In this document: piece after piece, positions 13,782 to 26,574 of the stretch
Position numbering within the stretch: the first letter of the stretch is position 1
Layout: each line of letters starts with the position of its first letter
DNA from: Baylisascaris procyonis
Taxonomy: Eukaryota; Nematoda; Chromadorea; Rhabditida; Ascarididae
Reading direction: 5' to 3'
DNA: 64,000 nucleotides
NCBI GenBank assembly: GCA_037389465.1
Contig: JAZARR010000153.1
Coordinates: 4,573,001 to 4,637,000, forward strand
Notes under the pieces: generated by a model
The model's database searches: none
Seen by the model: only the letters and a program-made list of their open reading frames with translations
What the model was told of the DNA's origin: nothing
Translations under genes and position numbers: made by a program

Positions 13782-14802
13782 TCAACCATAAAACTTCAAC
13801 ACCTCCTCTTCTAATGATACGGCAATGTTGCGATGAGATAACAACTTATCAACAACATATCCCATTAATACTCAGAGCATATAAGGGGTTTGTCTTCATT
13901 ACGAGTATGAGTTAATAAGGAAGTGCCTCAACCAGACTTGACTCAATTGTTATTCTCTGATCGATGAAAAGATAAACAACAAAGAGGAACACTCATCGCC
14001 TCAACATTTTTAGCGTATCACCTCGTTTTCTATCACTTTATCATTTTAATACCAATTCAATTCCACTATATTTTGCACTTCGCACCAATCAAACTTATTA
14101 GCGATATTAAATTTAATATCACGCCTAACAATTCACGAATTAAAAGATCTTTTCGGCACTCTCATATTATGCATTTATTCGCAGAGAGTCATTTTTTTCT
14201 TTATATTGTAAACGTTTGCATGATTAGTAAATCAACGAAAATTCTTCCATAGTATGCTCCATAATTGAAACAATTATACTACTTCATCCACTGTGATTCT
14301 TATTTAAGCCAGTCACTGAATAACAAATGGATGCATTTTTAGAATGGAAGACATTTTTATCTTTTTGTAGAGTAAATAATCACCCAGTGGCACAATAAAA
14401 TGGCCGAAATTTATTCATTTGGCGATTAATTACTCTCACTTCGCCTTATCAACGCATTCATCAAAAGGTTTCTTGTGCTTATTTGTATGTCCTTTAGTAG
14501 ATAATCTTGTTTTCATTGCGTAATGTTTGCGAGTGAATAACTTTATTTTGCGTTATCATATGATATCAGTCGTTATTGCCGTTCTCTTCCGATTTTCAAA
14601 AATTACTAAATGTTTGTGGTTCACTTATCATAACTAATACATCCAAATAATAAGAGTGCAATATAAGGGATAGAGTGCCCGTGCATCAATAAAATAGCAG
14701 CGAAACTCCGCGAATAGACGACATATCATAAAATCATCGTTAAAATTAGACACACTACTCCTTGCGTTGAAAATTATCGATAATGATAGAGCAGCAACAT
14801 TG

Positions 14803-14842
14803 TTTACGCTGTTTTTGTTATTTACGCTGTTATTTACGCTGC
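14803..14842 (+). repeat. TTTACGCTG triplication
   Basis: TTTACGCTGTT occurs at 14803 and 14821, and TTTACGCTGC at 14833, as a small irregular direct repeat. Confidence 0.6.
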
Positions 14843-16285
14843 ATGATTTTGTTATCTCACGTTAACAGCAAGTTAAAGAATATTCGTTAACAGTATTCGG
14901 TTACTCTGGTTACTAGAATTAGCAAAATTTTGAAACATATCCACTTCTTGCCACTTACCAAACCCACTTACACCCACTTATCGAGCCGTCCACATCACTG
15001 GCCATTTCCATCACCGATGTTCCTATAACCTGATAGCTCCTTTCGAGCCTCTTACGGTACATCTATTTAATAGCCGAAGATACACACGAGCACAACATCT
15101 TCCGATATCAGTGTCTGTAAAGACGGCTTGATCTCTCTTCTCTTCTAATGCGAGCTATCGACATGGAAAACGCGCGCGTAGAAATCACCACAAGCTGAAA
15201 TGACCTGTTCGCTTGGAGTAATGAAATTGCCTTAGAGTACGTCTGAGGACGAGATTATGAAGGTCTCATCGACAGACACATCCAATAGTCGGCGCAATTA
15301 GGGCATGCAAACATATCTGCGGCCCTGTTTTTTATTCACAAATCGCATATAACATACGCATCACGATGCAGTATCACTCAGCAGTGCCGCTTAAAGAAAT
15401 AGCGATTGAATATTCAAATAGAAAATGCGCAATTATAAAAAAATTTTAAGTGATTTTTGGCAAAATTTAAAGAGGCCTCATATCTGAGGTCACTCACAGA
15501 AATCTATAATGCCTAAGATGCGTTTTTAATGCTTTTATTATTGAATAAATACTATAATACCTTCGTTAAATTTGGCGAGTTCAGGCACTTTGAGTTCCAG
15601 AGAACTATGTATCTGATTTCCGTTGCCAGCGAAAATCGAAATAGCGATTTTTATTGCTCATTTATTTATTTTTTATTTTTCATTGCACAGTGTTGTTCGA
15701 TGGATTCTCGAGTTGTTATTTTATTAACAATCAACAAATATTCTGCTGAGTCGTATTTTATTATTGAAAAAGAATCATATGACTGCTACGAGGAGAGAAA
15801 TTTTATTCAAGAAAGTAACTTACAAATGTAGAAACAAAGGCGTAATCACTAATCTTGCGTGTCACTTGTTATTATTCACTTCTCCCGCACACCTGACAAT
15901 AAAACCAAAAAAAAATTTTTTTTGTTGCTATATTTTACTTTCATAAATAACTTTTTTGACTATCTCTTCTTGGGATTTTTGAACTTTCACGTGTTTAATT
16001 AAATGCGTTCGTTTCTCTTTCACCTTTTCATTAACCAGGGACGTGAACATCTCCCAAAATGCATGAATTTATTTTCCTTGTCAACATACTTGCTGCCTAG
16101 AACTGTTATGACAAATGAGCTGCATGTCTGAAGTGAAAAACTGCGATTGCATATTTATGCCTGAGAAAACGTAAAAATACCACCACTTCAATTCCTGCTC
16201 TTAGGAGGACAAAAAAACTCCCGGTTGCTAACTCTAAGAGGTGCGGTGAGAATTTTCACCGTCAACCACTAGCAAATTTAGCTCG

Positions 16286-16315
16286 TCTAAAATCCATTGT
16301 TCTAAAATCCATTGT
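16286..16315 (+). repeat. Perfect 15-bp tandem duplication
   Basis: TCTAAAATCCATTGT is present twice back to back. Confidence 0.85.
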
Positions 16316-16818
16316 ACCTTAGCTACATCGTATTTACGTCTGTTATTTTAGGTTTATAGCCTTTTGTAAGCAATTTTTGCTGCATTTCATTTTATTTTTT
16401 CGTTTTTTCTGCTAACAGAGATTTTTTTTTGAAACCGCTGGCAATGGGTTTTTTGTATAATCGGACGATTTACTTCATTTCCCATAAGTTGATTTGATTT
16501 TCAACTTTATCACGCTTGCTCGTTGTTGTCTGACTCCTTCTGCTTATTAGGCACGTGACATCTTGCGTGTTGTTTGTGCTACTTAAATACGATCTCAACG
16601 AATGTCCTTTAAATAAGGCACAAAATCTCGCGACCATCATCGAAGGCTTCATTAGAGATATTTTTTCAATTAAATTGATATTTTATTGATTTTTTTCAAT
16701 ACTAAATTCGTTTCCATTTAGTCCGATTATGATTCTTGAGTATAAATTTCGATCATATTTCAAAGCAAATTCGATCATAGTTGCAACGAAAAGTGAAATT
16801 AAATTGATTGATTTTTAG

Positions 16819-16837
16819 ACACGCACACACACACACA
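16819..16837 (+). repeat. (AC)n microsatellite
   Basis: About nine AC units with one G interruption. Confidence 0.85.
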
Positions 16838-16909
16838 TAGAAGGACTCATTTGATCATAACATGTCACACTGACAGAGAAGATTATGAAAAACTGTTGTA
16901 ACTTATAAA

Positions 16910-16964
16910 CTCCGATGTTGTTATTTTTATGCACTAGAAGCTCTGATCTTGTTACTTTTATGCA
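16910..16964 (+). repeat. 24-bp imperfect direct repeat
   Basis: CTCCGATGTTGTTATTTTTA at 16910 and CTCTGATCTTGTTACTTTTA at 16941 match apart from three substitutions, and both are followed by TGCA. The period is 31 bp. Confidence 0.6.
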
Positions 16965-18215
16965 TATTTTGCAAATAGTTGTGATGGAATAATAAATCTT
17001 TTACATCATGCAACCGGTTAGTTCGATTAGAACACAAAAAAGTTGCTGTGCATATTAGATCACTTGGTATCAATTGGCGATGTTGATTCGATTGATAAAT
17101 AGTATTCTATCAATCTTTGTTTGGTACGATATTCAGGTTGAGATAATTTAGATCAAAAAGGATCAATTGAGAATTTACCACCGAAACGTTAGATATGAGG
17201 AAAAATATAGATCATCTAAATAATTAAGCAATTAGCAATTCTTATGATCCTACAAGGAAGTTTGTACGGGAAGGATGATGAAATGTGTACAATACTGGAA
17301 TATATAGTGCAAAATGGCAAAGAAATAAATATGAATTGAGGTCGTTACGTAATGATCTTTGAGAATTCATTTACGTTTACACAAGAGTTTGAGTCTCATT
17401 GTGATAGTTGCTACAACGGCTGAATTATTGAGCATGAAACTTAGCGTGTCGTCATGATCGTTCAACCTGTTCACGTGACAGCCGCATGAATAACTGAAGT
17501 AAACAGATACTAATCCACGAATTCAATGCCCACCTGACTCGTCTAATTGCGCATCACCACTGTAACTCATCTTCTCTTTCATCAATGTGTCAGTGATATT
17601 TTTAGATGCACAGGTAATCGCAATTTAGACATCCTAATTCGACTACTATGGATGAAAATATAATGGTGTAATGTTCGACGATTCTAGTGGTGACACCCGA
17701 ATATAAGCCCATAGTGTGTGAGAGCGCCATGAGACAATCAGAGTGAATTAATACATTCATTTCTTACTCGAAATGTAGACCTTAGTATGGTTAATGCAGC
17801 AATATTCAAAAACAGTTAATAAAAGCAAGTCATGAAGCGAGCCTAATTCATTGCATAGTTTCATTTTCAAAGTTATTCGCTTAAACACAGAAATAAGAAG
17901 CAAGAAATGGCTGAAGCAATGAATATAAAACAAAAAACTAGAGGAATGTTGCCGCATCAGATTGGGATCGATGTTTCACTTAACCGATCGTAGATATAAA
18001 CCACAGCGGCAATTTGTTAGAGCACTTTAAAAGAATTGGCACTCAATCGATAAGACACTTCCCCTTGTTCGATTCGCAATAACGGAAAAATATATGCCGA
18101 AATTTGTGTAATGTTCGTCATCAATATTAATAATCATGCAGAAGGCTAAATTCTTCGATTTCTGTGTTTTCTATTAACCTTTCTAGTGACTTGAGAGTAG
18201 TGCTCGTCGATATGC

Positions 18216-18310
18216 ACGTGTGTGCTTATATATGGTGGGTGTATATCTGTGTGTATGTATGTATATATGTAGATTATTGTATGCGTCTGTGTATATGTGT
18301 CTATGTCTTT
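18216..18310 (+). repeat. TG/TA low-complexity tract
   Basis: Mixed TGTG, TGTA and TATA units dominate this stretch. It keeps a 106-codon frame open by composition, and I do not call that frame a gene. Confidence 0.7.
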
Positions 18311-19319
18311 GTAAATGCTAATATAAGTATTTGTGTGCTGATGTGCGTTTCAAAATTCCTTGTCGAATCATTACTTCAAAAATCCTCTTCTTCGTCACCT
18401 CAAAATTCCAAATCGATAGTGCATTTTATTTGGAATTTTTCATTGTTAATTCCCATGCATCAGGAAATGCCAAATTATGAGTAATAGCGATTCGTTGACT
18501 GTGAGTTGCGATTGTGCGTTCACCGAAGGTGATGATTCAGTGATCATTAAGTTGTTGTAAATTACGATTCACTAGACGCCTTATGTTACAGGATGTATTG
18601 AACTCGCTGATCACCTGGTTCGCAACTACTTTGAAAACAGTCCACAAATACACCTAGTGGAAAAAGATGCCGAGAATCTTGTGTTTTTCTTTAAATGTCA
18701 CCGATTCTTCTTGAAAATGCTTGAACTTTTAAGTGAAATCCTCATATAAGCATCTTGCAAAAAATCTCAAAATTAAGCAGCAGCCTACTCAATGGGAAAT
18801 AGAGATACTTTCGAAGCGATTATTCATACGTAAGTTGAATATCTAACGGGAAAAATGGAGATTACTATTTTATAAAAATGGAACTAATCACTTAATGAAA
18901 TTGGGCACACTGGCTAAAGCTGAAGTGCTGTTGAATATCGGTCCACGTAGCTATTGGGTATGCTTTATGGGACGTCGTTCGTAATGTTAGTTCATTGAGG
19001 TTCCGCTTTTCTGTCGCATTTCCACTCGCTCAGCCGTCATTGCATCGATTTTCTTCACTTCTGCTAGCTAAATGAAAGTGCCTCATGCAACCAGCACTCT
19101 AAGAACGACCGATAGAAAATCTAGTTGACGCTTGCCAACCAGTGCTCATTGCGCTTTTGCATCTCAAACATTCGCATTCATATCAAGACCAAAGGTTACT
19201 TAAGGCTATTTTTGGCCCATCTGGTGAGCAATGAAAGCTTGTTTTGTCGGCAACTGCACTCTTCTTCACTCTCTACTCAACGCAAGTAAATTCATTCCCC
19301 CTTCCACTTCCTCATCCTA

Positions 19320-19858
19320 ATATGTCGCTATAAGCAGCATTCGTCTCGAATTGTACTACTTCTGTGGCTAACGCCATGTTGAGATCGCTTGTCGGGCCGT
19401 TTCATATGTTTTGGATGGCAGTCCCTCCTTCTATAGACTATGAGGTCATCCCCCACGCAATCATCCTCTTCCCCGCTGGTCAGCAGCGGAGACCGGTACG
19501 GTGGCGCGCAAGTGAGCGTCTGGGTCGATATGATTGACCTTGGAGGCAATCGACGCTTTTGCCTGCTGTTAATGGGGCAAAGCGCCGCATACGTATAGAA
19601 TGGTGACGATGGTCAGTGCTATTCTGCGCACATGTTCCCAGACGTGTCCTGTGCCATGCGCAATTTCCTTCTAAATTCCGTTGTGAAATTCGATGGCATC
19701 TTCATCGCAAAGTGAACTCGTGCATCATTACTTTGCCAGTCATTCGCTGTCGCTCTACAATTGGTGTCATAATTTTTTGTGCGCGAATTCTCTTTTTTCT
19801 TAAATTTTGTGTAATATACTACAACGACTGAAACACGCCCGTATTTTGAGGCATTCAT
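19320..19858 (-). other. GC-richer block with broken minus-strand frames
   Basis: On the minus strand, coding-like pieces succeed each other in different frames: MKMPSNFTTEFRRKLRMAQD (ending near 19619), FAPLTAGKSVDCLQGQSYRP, SGEEDDCVGDDLIVYRRRD and MALATEVVQFETNAAYSDIL. None is long or has clear splice borders. A decayed gene or mobile element is possible but unproven. Confidence 0.2.
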
Positions 19859-21948
19859 CCTTTAATTTTCTAAATATCATCTCAGTTTTTTGAATGATAG
19901 CCTGAAAAATATTCTATATTGTACTGGTGAATTTATGCGAATACTGTCGTTCCAATTTTATTTTCGCACTCTATATTTAATTTGACTAAATTTTCCGTCA
20001 TTTTACATATGTAAATATTTTAACTCACACGTGTAGCTCTATTTTAGCCCATAATCTCTTTCTCGCTGTTATTTTCTTTCATATGCAAAATTAGAGCGTC
20101 CATCTTGAATATCGTCAAAAAATTCCATCCGTTTTTTGAGGGAGAGAGAGAGCAAGTGGGAAAATGTTTTATGCATTAAGACATTCATTTACCTTCTTTT
20201 ACCTGCTCTGTGGTTATCGCTAGGTATTTTATTCTTAAGATATAATGGATGCACAAATATTATGCAAAAATTCTGCATAAGTAAAAATATCGCGTTGTTA
20301 TTTCCTTACTCGCTAATATTAATGTTTTGTTATTTACTTCAAAATCCTTGTTCACCTATCATATGCAACAATACACAGACAGATATTAATGAACGATTTT
20401 ATATTTAGACAAATAAGGAAGTAGAATACAACTCATGCAACGAATCGTTTATTAGCCATCAATACCTTGATTTGAATTATTCACTTAATTATTGTTTTAG
20501 AATTGTTCACATATAATATTGCCCATCGGTATCCCTTTCCATGCAATATAATGCGCTTAATAGAAATTCAATCGTTTCAATATGTATAGATGAGATGGAG
20601 TGATTTTAGAACGCAAATATGAAAAATCAATGATAAAATCGAACACAAAAGCGTAGAGAATAGAAATGAGACTATTAGTAAGCAAAAAGCATTTTGTGTA
20701 TGAACTCTCATTATTCATTCAAAATTTTTCTTAAAAAAAATACCGCTTACTTACATCTATTGATTGGTTCGATCCAAGTGAAATTTCCATTCTATAAAAA
20801 TAGAAACTTTCAAATTTAGGGAGTTTTAGTTTTTTTAAGAGCAAATATTTCTACTGCAATTCAGGTATTCTTTGAAATTTTGAATATTTTTTCATTTTCA
20901 TGTTTCATTATAGAAAAAAAAACTAAACATCGTTATCATGGAATAACTTGTGCATTCATATCTATTCAATACGTTTATAAAATTTCTTTTTCTTTATTCT
21001 ATATTTTTCTATATTTCTTATTCATATATATGCATTTACCTATGTGAATATTTTCTGTATTCCCTTATTTATTCTTTAATAGGTTTTCTACATTTTCCAA
21101 TACAAATAAAGCTCACAAATCGATGCCAAATAAGTGAAAAATTGCACACTAATATTCTGTTTCTTACGAATTTTGATAGGGAAGTTGTTATTCGATGAAG
21201 TCAACAAAAAATGCAAATTTGACTAATTATTGATTTGCTTTTCCTTAAATAAATCGAAAAAATTTTTAAAGGATTTTTTGAAATCTCCGTCCATTTTTTT
21301 GTTGTACACTTTTTTCGTGGGTCGAAATGATAAGCGGATGTTTATTACATCGATTGTTTACATTTATGAAACACTTTGCTTCTCATTTTTTCCAAATATA
21401 GCTGATTAAAGGTGAGCGAATTTCAACAAAACTCCAAAAACTCTCACAAATTATTTTTCCATCTTAAAGTGCAAATTTTATTGACAGCTGCAAATATATT
21501 AAGCGCATTTTGCTCGATGTAAATAAATTGCCCATAGAAGTTCTCGCATAAATTGAAAGACTTCCTCATGAGCAGAAAGCGCCTCCTTTCTTAATACAGT
21601 TCATTGAGGTAACATAATATAAGCAAATGTGTGCATTGTATCGCCGATCTATGCGGTTATAATTCAGCGAAAGTAAATTTAATTCACTTTTAACAGGTGC
21701 ACTGTTTTTGCCACTTATTTTACGGCATTGCGCAAATCCCTTGAGATCGCTTTCAAAGCTTCAAGCGTTCTGTAATGTCGAACCTCACCGAAGAATGTGA
21801 ATGTTTCGCATAGAGCACAACTTGTTTGTGAAGGTGCCACAAAAGTGTTCCTACTTCCCAAGAAAGTATGACAAAATTGAATGGAACTTGTTCACTTGTA
21901 AGGGTGCTGGGCCCTATTTCGCCCCATTACCCTTGATTTGTCCCCAAA

Positions 21949-22275
21949 ATGTTCGCAAATTCCTTCTCTTTTGAGGTTCGATCAGACGCTGAGCAATCTG
22001 GTCGAGAGAAAAGGAATTGCGAATCCTCCTGGAACAAGTCAAGGGGTTTAAATTTTTTATTAAGCCTCAATAAAATCAACAATAGTAAGGCAGAGGGGAT
22101 AATACGACAGCAGGGGGAGGAAGAGACGTCACTGCAACAGCACCTTGGCAGGAGTAGTGCTGCCTCCGCGCCAACGAGCACCAGGAACTCTTCACGCCCG
22201 AGATACTTCACAGTAGGATTGCCCACTGCTATAGTCCGAACCGACCCTCATAAGGACGACGCCTTACGTTTCTAG
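21949..22275 (+). CDS. 108-codon ORF in a GC-richer island
   Basis: The frame begins with ATG and reads MFANSFSFEVRSDAEQSGR, then KAEGIIRQQGEEETSLQQHL and GRSSAASAPTSTRNSSRPRY, ending in TAG after DALRF. The polar, Gln/Glu/Ser-rich composition is more protein-like than the Leu/Cys-rich minus-strand frame over the same block. No domain is recognised and no splice partners are clear. Confidence 0.3.
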   Translation: MFANSFSFEVRSDAEQSGREKRNCESSWNKSRGLNFLLSLNKINNSKAEGIIRQQGEEETSLQQHLGRSSAASAPTSTRNSSRPRYFTVGLPTAIVRTDPHKDDALRF

Positions 22276-22858
22276 CGTACTGATGTTGTGTAATCAACGA
22301 CGCTGTTCTTTCATAGGCCCCGACCCTTGTCTCAATGCTTTTGTAGAGAGTTTGCTCTATCCCACAATCGTCACTTGTCTGCTCTGCCCAAATACGATTT
22401 TTACAGTTGATCTACGATTTTTGTTCACCCTTATATGCCCCTCTTGGCTACAAGTTTCTCCCTCGAACCTCGAATATGGAATGTTAGGCAAGAGGCTAGC
22501 GAGCATGAAACGCGTTATTATTGCTAAAACTTTGATAAAGATGTATCATGTCCAATCGGAATTCTTAATATGGTTTTATATGCCAGGCTGAGGTCGTCAG
22601 ATCTATAGTGAACACCCATATTTCCTCCTCGATGTTGGCTTTCATTCCGAGTGGATGAATGGCAGATCAAAGCTAGGATACAACTATTTGAAACTTTTGA
22701 TGCACATTCTCCATCCACTAGTGGTAGGCATGCCAGTTTCGTTCACTATACGGTTATCGACGTGACTCAGGGAACTTCCCAATATAACACCTACATCTAG
22801 CTATAAACGTATTATATGGACGAGTCTGCATTAGAAACTCGTATTCAGCAATAGTCTA

Positions 22859-23047
22859 TTGCATTATAATCGTGTGCACAGCCGGCGTGTTGTCCCCCAC
22901 TATTGGCCGTCGACGGCTGCATCTCATGTAGCTCGTAAACAACGTCTGACGGACGAGTCTAGAGAATGTTTTCAATCGTTGTTGATGGGTAAGAGGCAGC
23001 AAAAACACTGCGTCATTTCGGTGAATAGCATTTTCTTCACTCAGTAA
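22859..23047 (+). other. Short coding-like frame, uncertain
   Basis: The frame has no clear ATG and reads HSRRVVPHYWPSTAASHVAR, KQRLTDESRECFQSLLMGKR to a TAA after FFTQ. It lies in the same GC-richer stretch as the 21.95 kb ORF. The minus strand is open as well. It could be an exon remnant. Confidence 0.15.
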
Positions 23048-24698
23048 AAAAGTTATTTTTTCAAGGAAACTCGCTGAAATGCTCGAATGATTCACAAAAT
23101 TATATTTGGAATTCTTTAGGAAACTTATATATCACGATATATTCGATTTCTTTGCTCTAAACCAATGTGAATTTTATATTTATAGTATCATTTCGTCACT
23201 GCAAGAATTGAAGATTATATTGGAAAACATACCACCAGTCATATCTGTCAATGAGAAAATATTTTGATGAAGGTTGACTTCTGATTTTCCGAGCCAAGAT
23301 ATTTCACAAAGAAATTCGGCAAAGGCGTTGCGGCCAATGATAAAGGATGATTGCTTTTAAATTGTTGAAAGACTTTCTCAAAATTTCATCTCTTTTTGTT
23401 AAATATTTCTCCGTAAGCTATTGAATAGAATATCTTTATAATTCAACAATGGTTCTTCTTGATGTGTAAAGGAATATTCAAGGCGATGCTTTTGTGATTT
23501 CCTTTGATTCCTTCAAGACATTTCTATAGATAATCTCCTTTTATAGTGATCATATAACCACAATAAGCTGAGGAAATATCATTTTTAAGCTGCATGAAGT
23601 ATTTACACTAAAAGACCGGATGTGCAAAATAGTGAAAAAAGGATGTAAATTCTCATTTCATTTTTCATTTTTCAATTGCCCGTCTGAAAAATTATTCATG
23701 AGAACATATTACAATGTCTATTGTGATGATTATTATGCGTTTCATGATGATAAGATTCTCATTGCGCTTAAATATACGTACACAATTTTAATCAATAAAG
23801 ATTTTAATCAACCTACACGTACTTTTATTTTTATTTGTTTGCATTGATGAAGTGCAATTTACCTTTTCTCACCTAATCTGAATTATTTGTTTTTCTATAT
23901 TTGCATCAATTACGATTCTCATTGCATCATTTTATTTCCGTTAGGATTTTATCAAAGCATCACGTTTATTATGAAGAGATTTGCCTTAATGAGTGCATTT
24001 AAGCGATCAAAAGTCTGATGTCCTCTGTATGAGAATGAAGTGCATTTTGAGTGCATTTTAATAAATATTCCTAGCATTCGTAAACAATTCCTGTAAAAAT
24101 TGAGGTGAAAAAATCAATCAAAAATATGACATTTTGTTTTGAATACTCATCACCCTTAACAATTCCAGTTGCCGAGTTTTTCTTTGCTGATAGTTCCACT
24201 CACTGATGCAATGTCAATGTGAAGCATGCCACAATAAATTTGCTTTTGATTTTATCTTTGAATTTGTTGTTTTCTTAGTTTGAACACTTGTTGACTTTGT
24301 ATTGAACAAACAATTCTTGGATTGAGCGAGCACTTTGAGCGAATGAATTCGATTTGAATTTGTTGATAATGCAACAAATTTGTTGGATATACAATATTGT
24401 ATTTGAAATATGTAAACATTTAACAACTGTCAGTAGTAGAAAAGTTTTGGTTGAATTACATAGATTCGAATCGAGATACAAACTGAAGTGCAGAAACACA
24501 TGCAAAATCTAATTGCGACAAAAGAAGATGAAAAGATTTTAAGAAAAATTTCTGGTGGTATTCAGGTTTTCGTTCTCGTAAATTGCCAAAAATTTAGAAG
24601 GTATGAAATTTTCCTCAAATAAAGGATTCTTTTATTGTAAGTGATCGAGATGAAAATTTCCTCTAAACGTTAAGACTTTAATATTTTTCTTAAAAAAT

Positions 24699-24757
<59 letters not shown>

Positions 24758-25394
24758 TAAAGGCACTAATCAGGTATAAAATGAAAGCTTCACATATAGT
24801 GTTTCTTTCCTTTTCAGTAGAATTTATTCAATTACAAGAGGCATCAGAACAGATGCATCGAATCCTGCTTGCGTGGGATCATTAGCAGGAAATAGTTTCA
24901 ACTCCATTTACCCTTTCAATTAAAGAACCGGAGCGCTGCATTTTGAATGGATCGACTTACCTATTCTGGACCTATATTTTGTTTGCACCTGAAAATAAAC
25001 ATAAACAAGGAATTTCCATTCGAAGTTTTCTTCAAAGGCACGCATCAGTCAAGCGAGTTCAATATTAGCACATATTGAGAATGCGCTAAATGATTTAGTG
25101 GGTGAATGTTCAAGTATGTGGATCATAGGTTTTCACAAAAGGTGAATCGTTTTAAGCCTTGGATTGCATCAACTTAGTGAGGAATATTCACTCATTAGTT
25201 GAACTGTTTAGAACTCCCAGCTGAGTATCATCTATATGAGGATATCCTTTTCGTTCAAAAGAAATATTCAATAGCCTTATAAACTATGCTCACGACGCAT
25301 TCAAAGATCTACCTGCTCAAAGCTGATTTCAGATAGCTTATTCTCTCATTCACCTACCATCGTTTTGTGCGTTACTTTTCTTGTTGTCTGTTAG
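23048..25394. other. AT-rich intergenic, includes (TA)n
   Basis: Very AT-rich, with no supportable coding frame on either strand. The only distinct item is the (TA)n tract at 24.7 kb. Confidence 0.5.
24701..24755. repeat. (TA)n microsatellite, about 55 bp
   Basis: Uninterrupted TA dinucleotides for about 27 units. Likely to vary in length and to be hard to assemble. Confidence 0.95.
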
Positions 25395-25566
25395 TTACGA
25401 AATCCTAAACGAAGCATGTGCACTCGTCGTGATGTCCCTAAGTGCTCAAGCAATGAATCCACGTGTATCGAACAGAATGGGAGCAGTCCTCAACGAGCAA
25501 CGTTCACCGTCGAATCGCGACGTCACAACTGCACGTTCACCGACACATTCACTTTCCCATATACAA
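25395..25566 (+). CDS. Possible upstream exon of the 26-28.6 kb gene
   Basis: The frame is open from an acceptor-like GTCTGTTAG. It reads LRNPKRSMCTRRDVPKCSSN and continues through TFTVESRRHNCTFTDTFTF, with C-ending codons unlike the AT-rich surroundings. Cutting at 25566 leaves one base, which joins the two leading bases of exon 26396 as AGC (Ser). The donor would be A|GTCACG, which is poor. The same frame runs on to a TAG at 25644-25646, and a TATA-like sequence lies just downstream, so this could instead be promoter-proximal sequence. Confidence 0.28.
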
Positions 25567-25569
25567 GTC

Positions 25570-25597
25570 ACGCCCACCAACTCAACTCATATATAAG
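25570..25597 (+). promoter_or_regulatory. CACCC box and TATA-like element
   Basis: CACGCCCACC at 25570-25579 is followed by TATATAAG at 25590-25597, about 800 bp before the first certain exon of the unrecognised gene. This resembles a core promoter with a KLF/Sp-type site. It conflicts with calling the overlapping open frame an upstream exon. Confidence 0.25.
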
Positions 25598-26395
25598 CTG
25601 CTCGACGCAGCGGCTATTGCGATTGTCGCCATTCACTTGCTCTTAGGTGTTGTGTGCTATTCGTGTGGGTTGGATTGCTGTAGTAGTATGATGAAATTGA
25701 AAGTGTTAGGGTCAGAAAATGAGCTGAGGTGCAGGTGTGTAGTATGAGCCGAGGGTTATTAAAACATTGCTGTTGCATTTGTAGCATTGTGATGAGAACG
25801 TTTAGACTTTGTACATGCTTTATTATTTCAATATTTTATGAGAATAACTGCACCTAGAACTGTTATATTAGACAGTGAATGCAAATGTTCTTTTTGGAAG
25901 GTATAGAAAGGTATAATTTCTTGCTTACGCATAGTATAGAGTATCTTGCTTAGTGCTTTTCTTTATAAGCCCGAATTTTCTTAGTTGTGCTCTCGATTTT
26001 TTTTTTTTGTATATGATCACCGAAATTCAGTCCCCTTCCCAACCCTCTTAGAATTATTCTCAATGCTGCCACTATTTGACACATTGTTTTTAGTGCGATG
26101 CATTGATGTTTGTTGCAAATATATAAGCCTCATCAAAACTTCAAACGTTTTTTTTTTTTGCTGTATAATGTTCACAGTTCATTAATCACTGTTAGTAACA
26201 TCTATATCATGATTCACTCGTCGTTGTGAACGTTTTGATGATTCAGTGTTGCATTCATAAGGTGCATTTTCTTTGAGTTTATGTGTTTCCTACTCGTTTA
26301 AAGCATATTCTACTTCTTTAGTGATCCGATGTGGCGATAAATTAAAAGCATATCAGCCAGTAAAAAATATGTTTAATGTATATTTAATATTACAG

Positions 26396-26574
26396 GCAAA
26401 ATTTGCGACATTAATTCTGATAGACCGTCGACGTTAAATTTGAAGCGAGACCAAGCGACAATGTTTATGGTTTCACCAGCAAATGCGGTCCCTATTTATA
26501 CGTCATACACTGCTATCGCACCAAGTTCCTCTTCTTGTGATATCGATAGAATGCTCGATGATATGAGCATTGGT
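26396..26574 (+). CDS. Unrecognised gene, exon a
   Basis: After the acceptor ATATTACAG the frame reads KICDINSDRPSTLNLKRDQ, then ATMFMVSPANAVPIYTSY and DIDRMLDDMSIG. It ends at the strong donor GGT|GTAAGT in phase 0. It needs one base from an upstream exon. Confidence 0.72.

Larger units (their letters stand above)
8061..21948. other. AT-rich non-genic stretch with small repeats
   Basis: Apart from the entries listed separately (11.5, 12.2, 13.75, 14.8, 16.3, 16.8, 16.9, 18.2 and 19.3-19.9 kb) I find no supportable gene. Frames such as 10269-10517 and 13045-13392 have no domain, no convincing splice borders and no composition bias in their favour. Confidence 0.45.

Noticed and set aside
18164..18484. 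106-codon plus-strand ORF
   Set aside because: It is kept open by the TG/TA low-complexity tract and reads as Cys/Val/Tyr repeats.
20765..20776. tRNA B-box-like GGTTCGATCC, also at 34636
   Set aside because: No A box or cloverleaf can be formed at the right distance on either strand.
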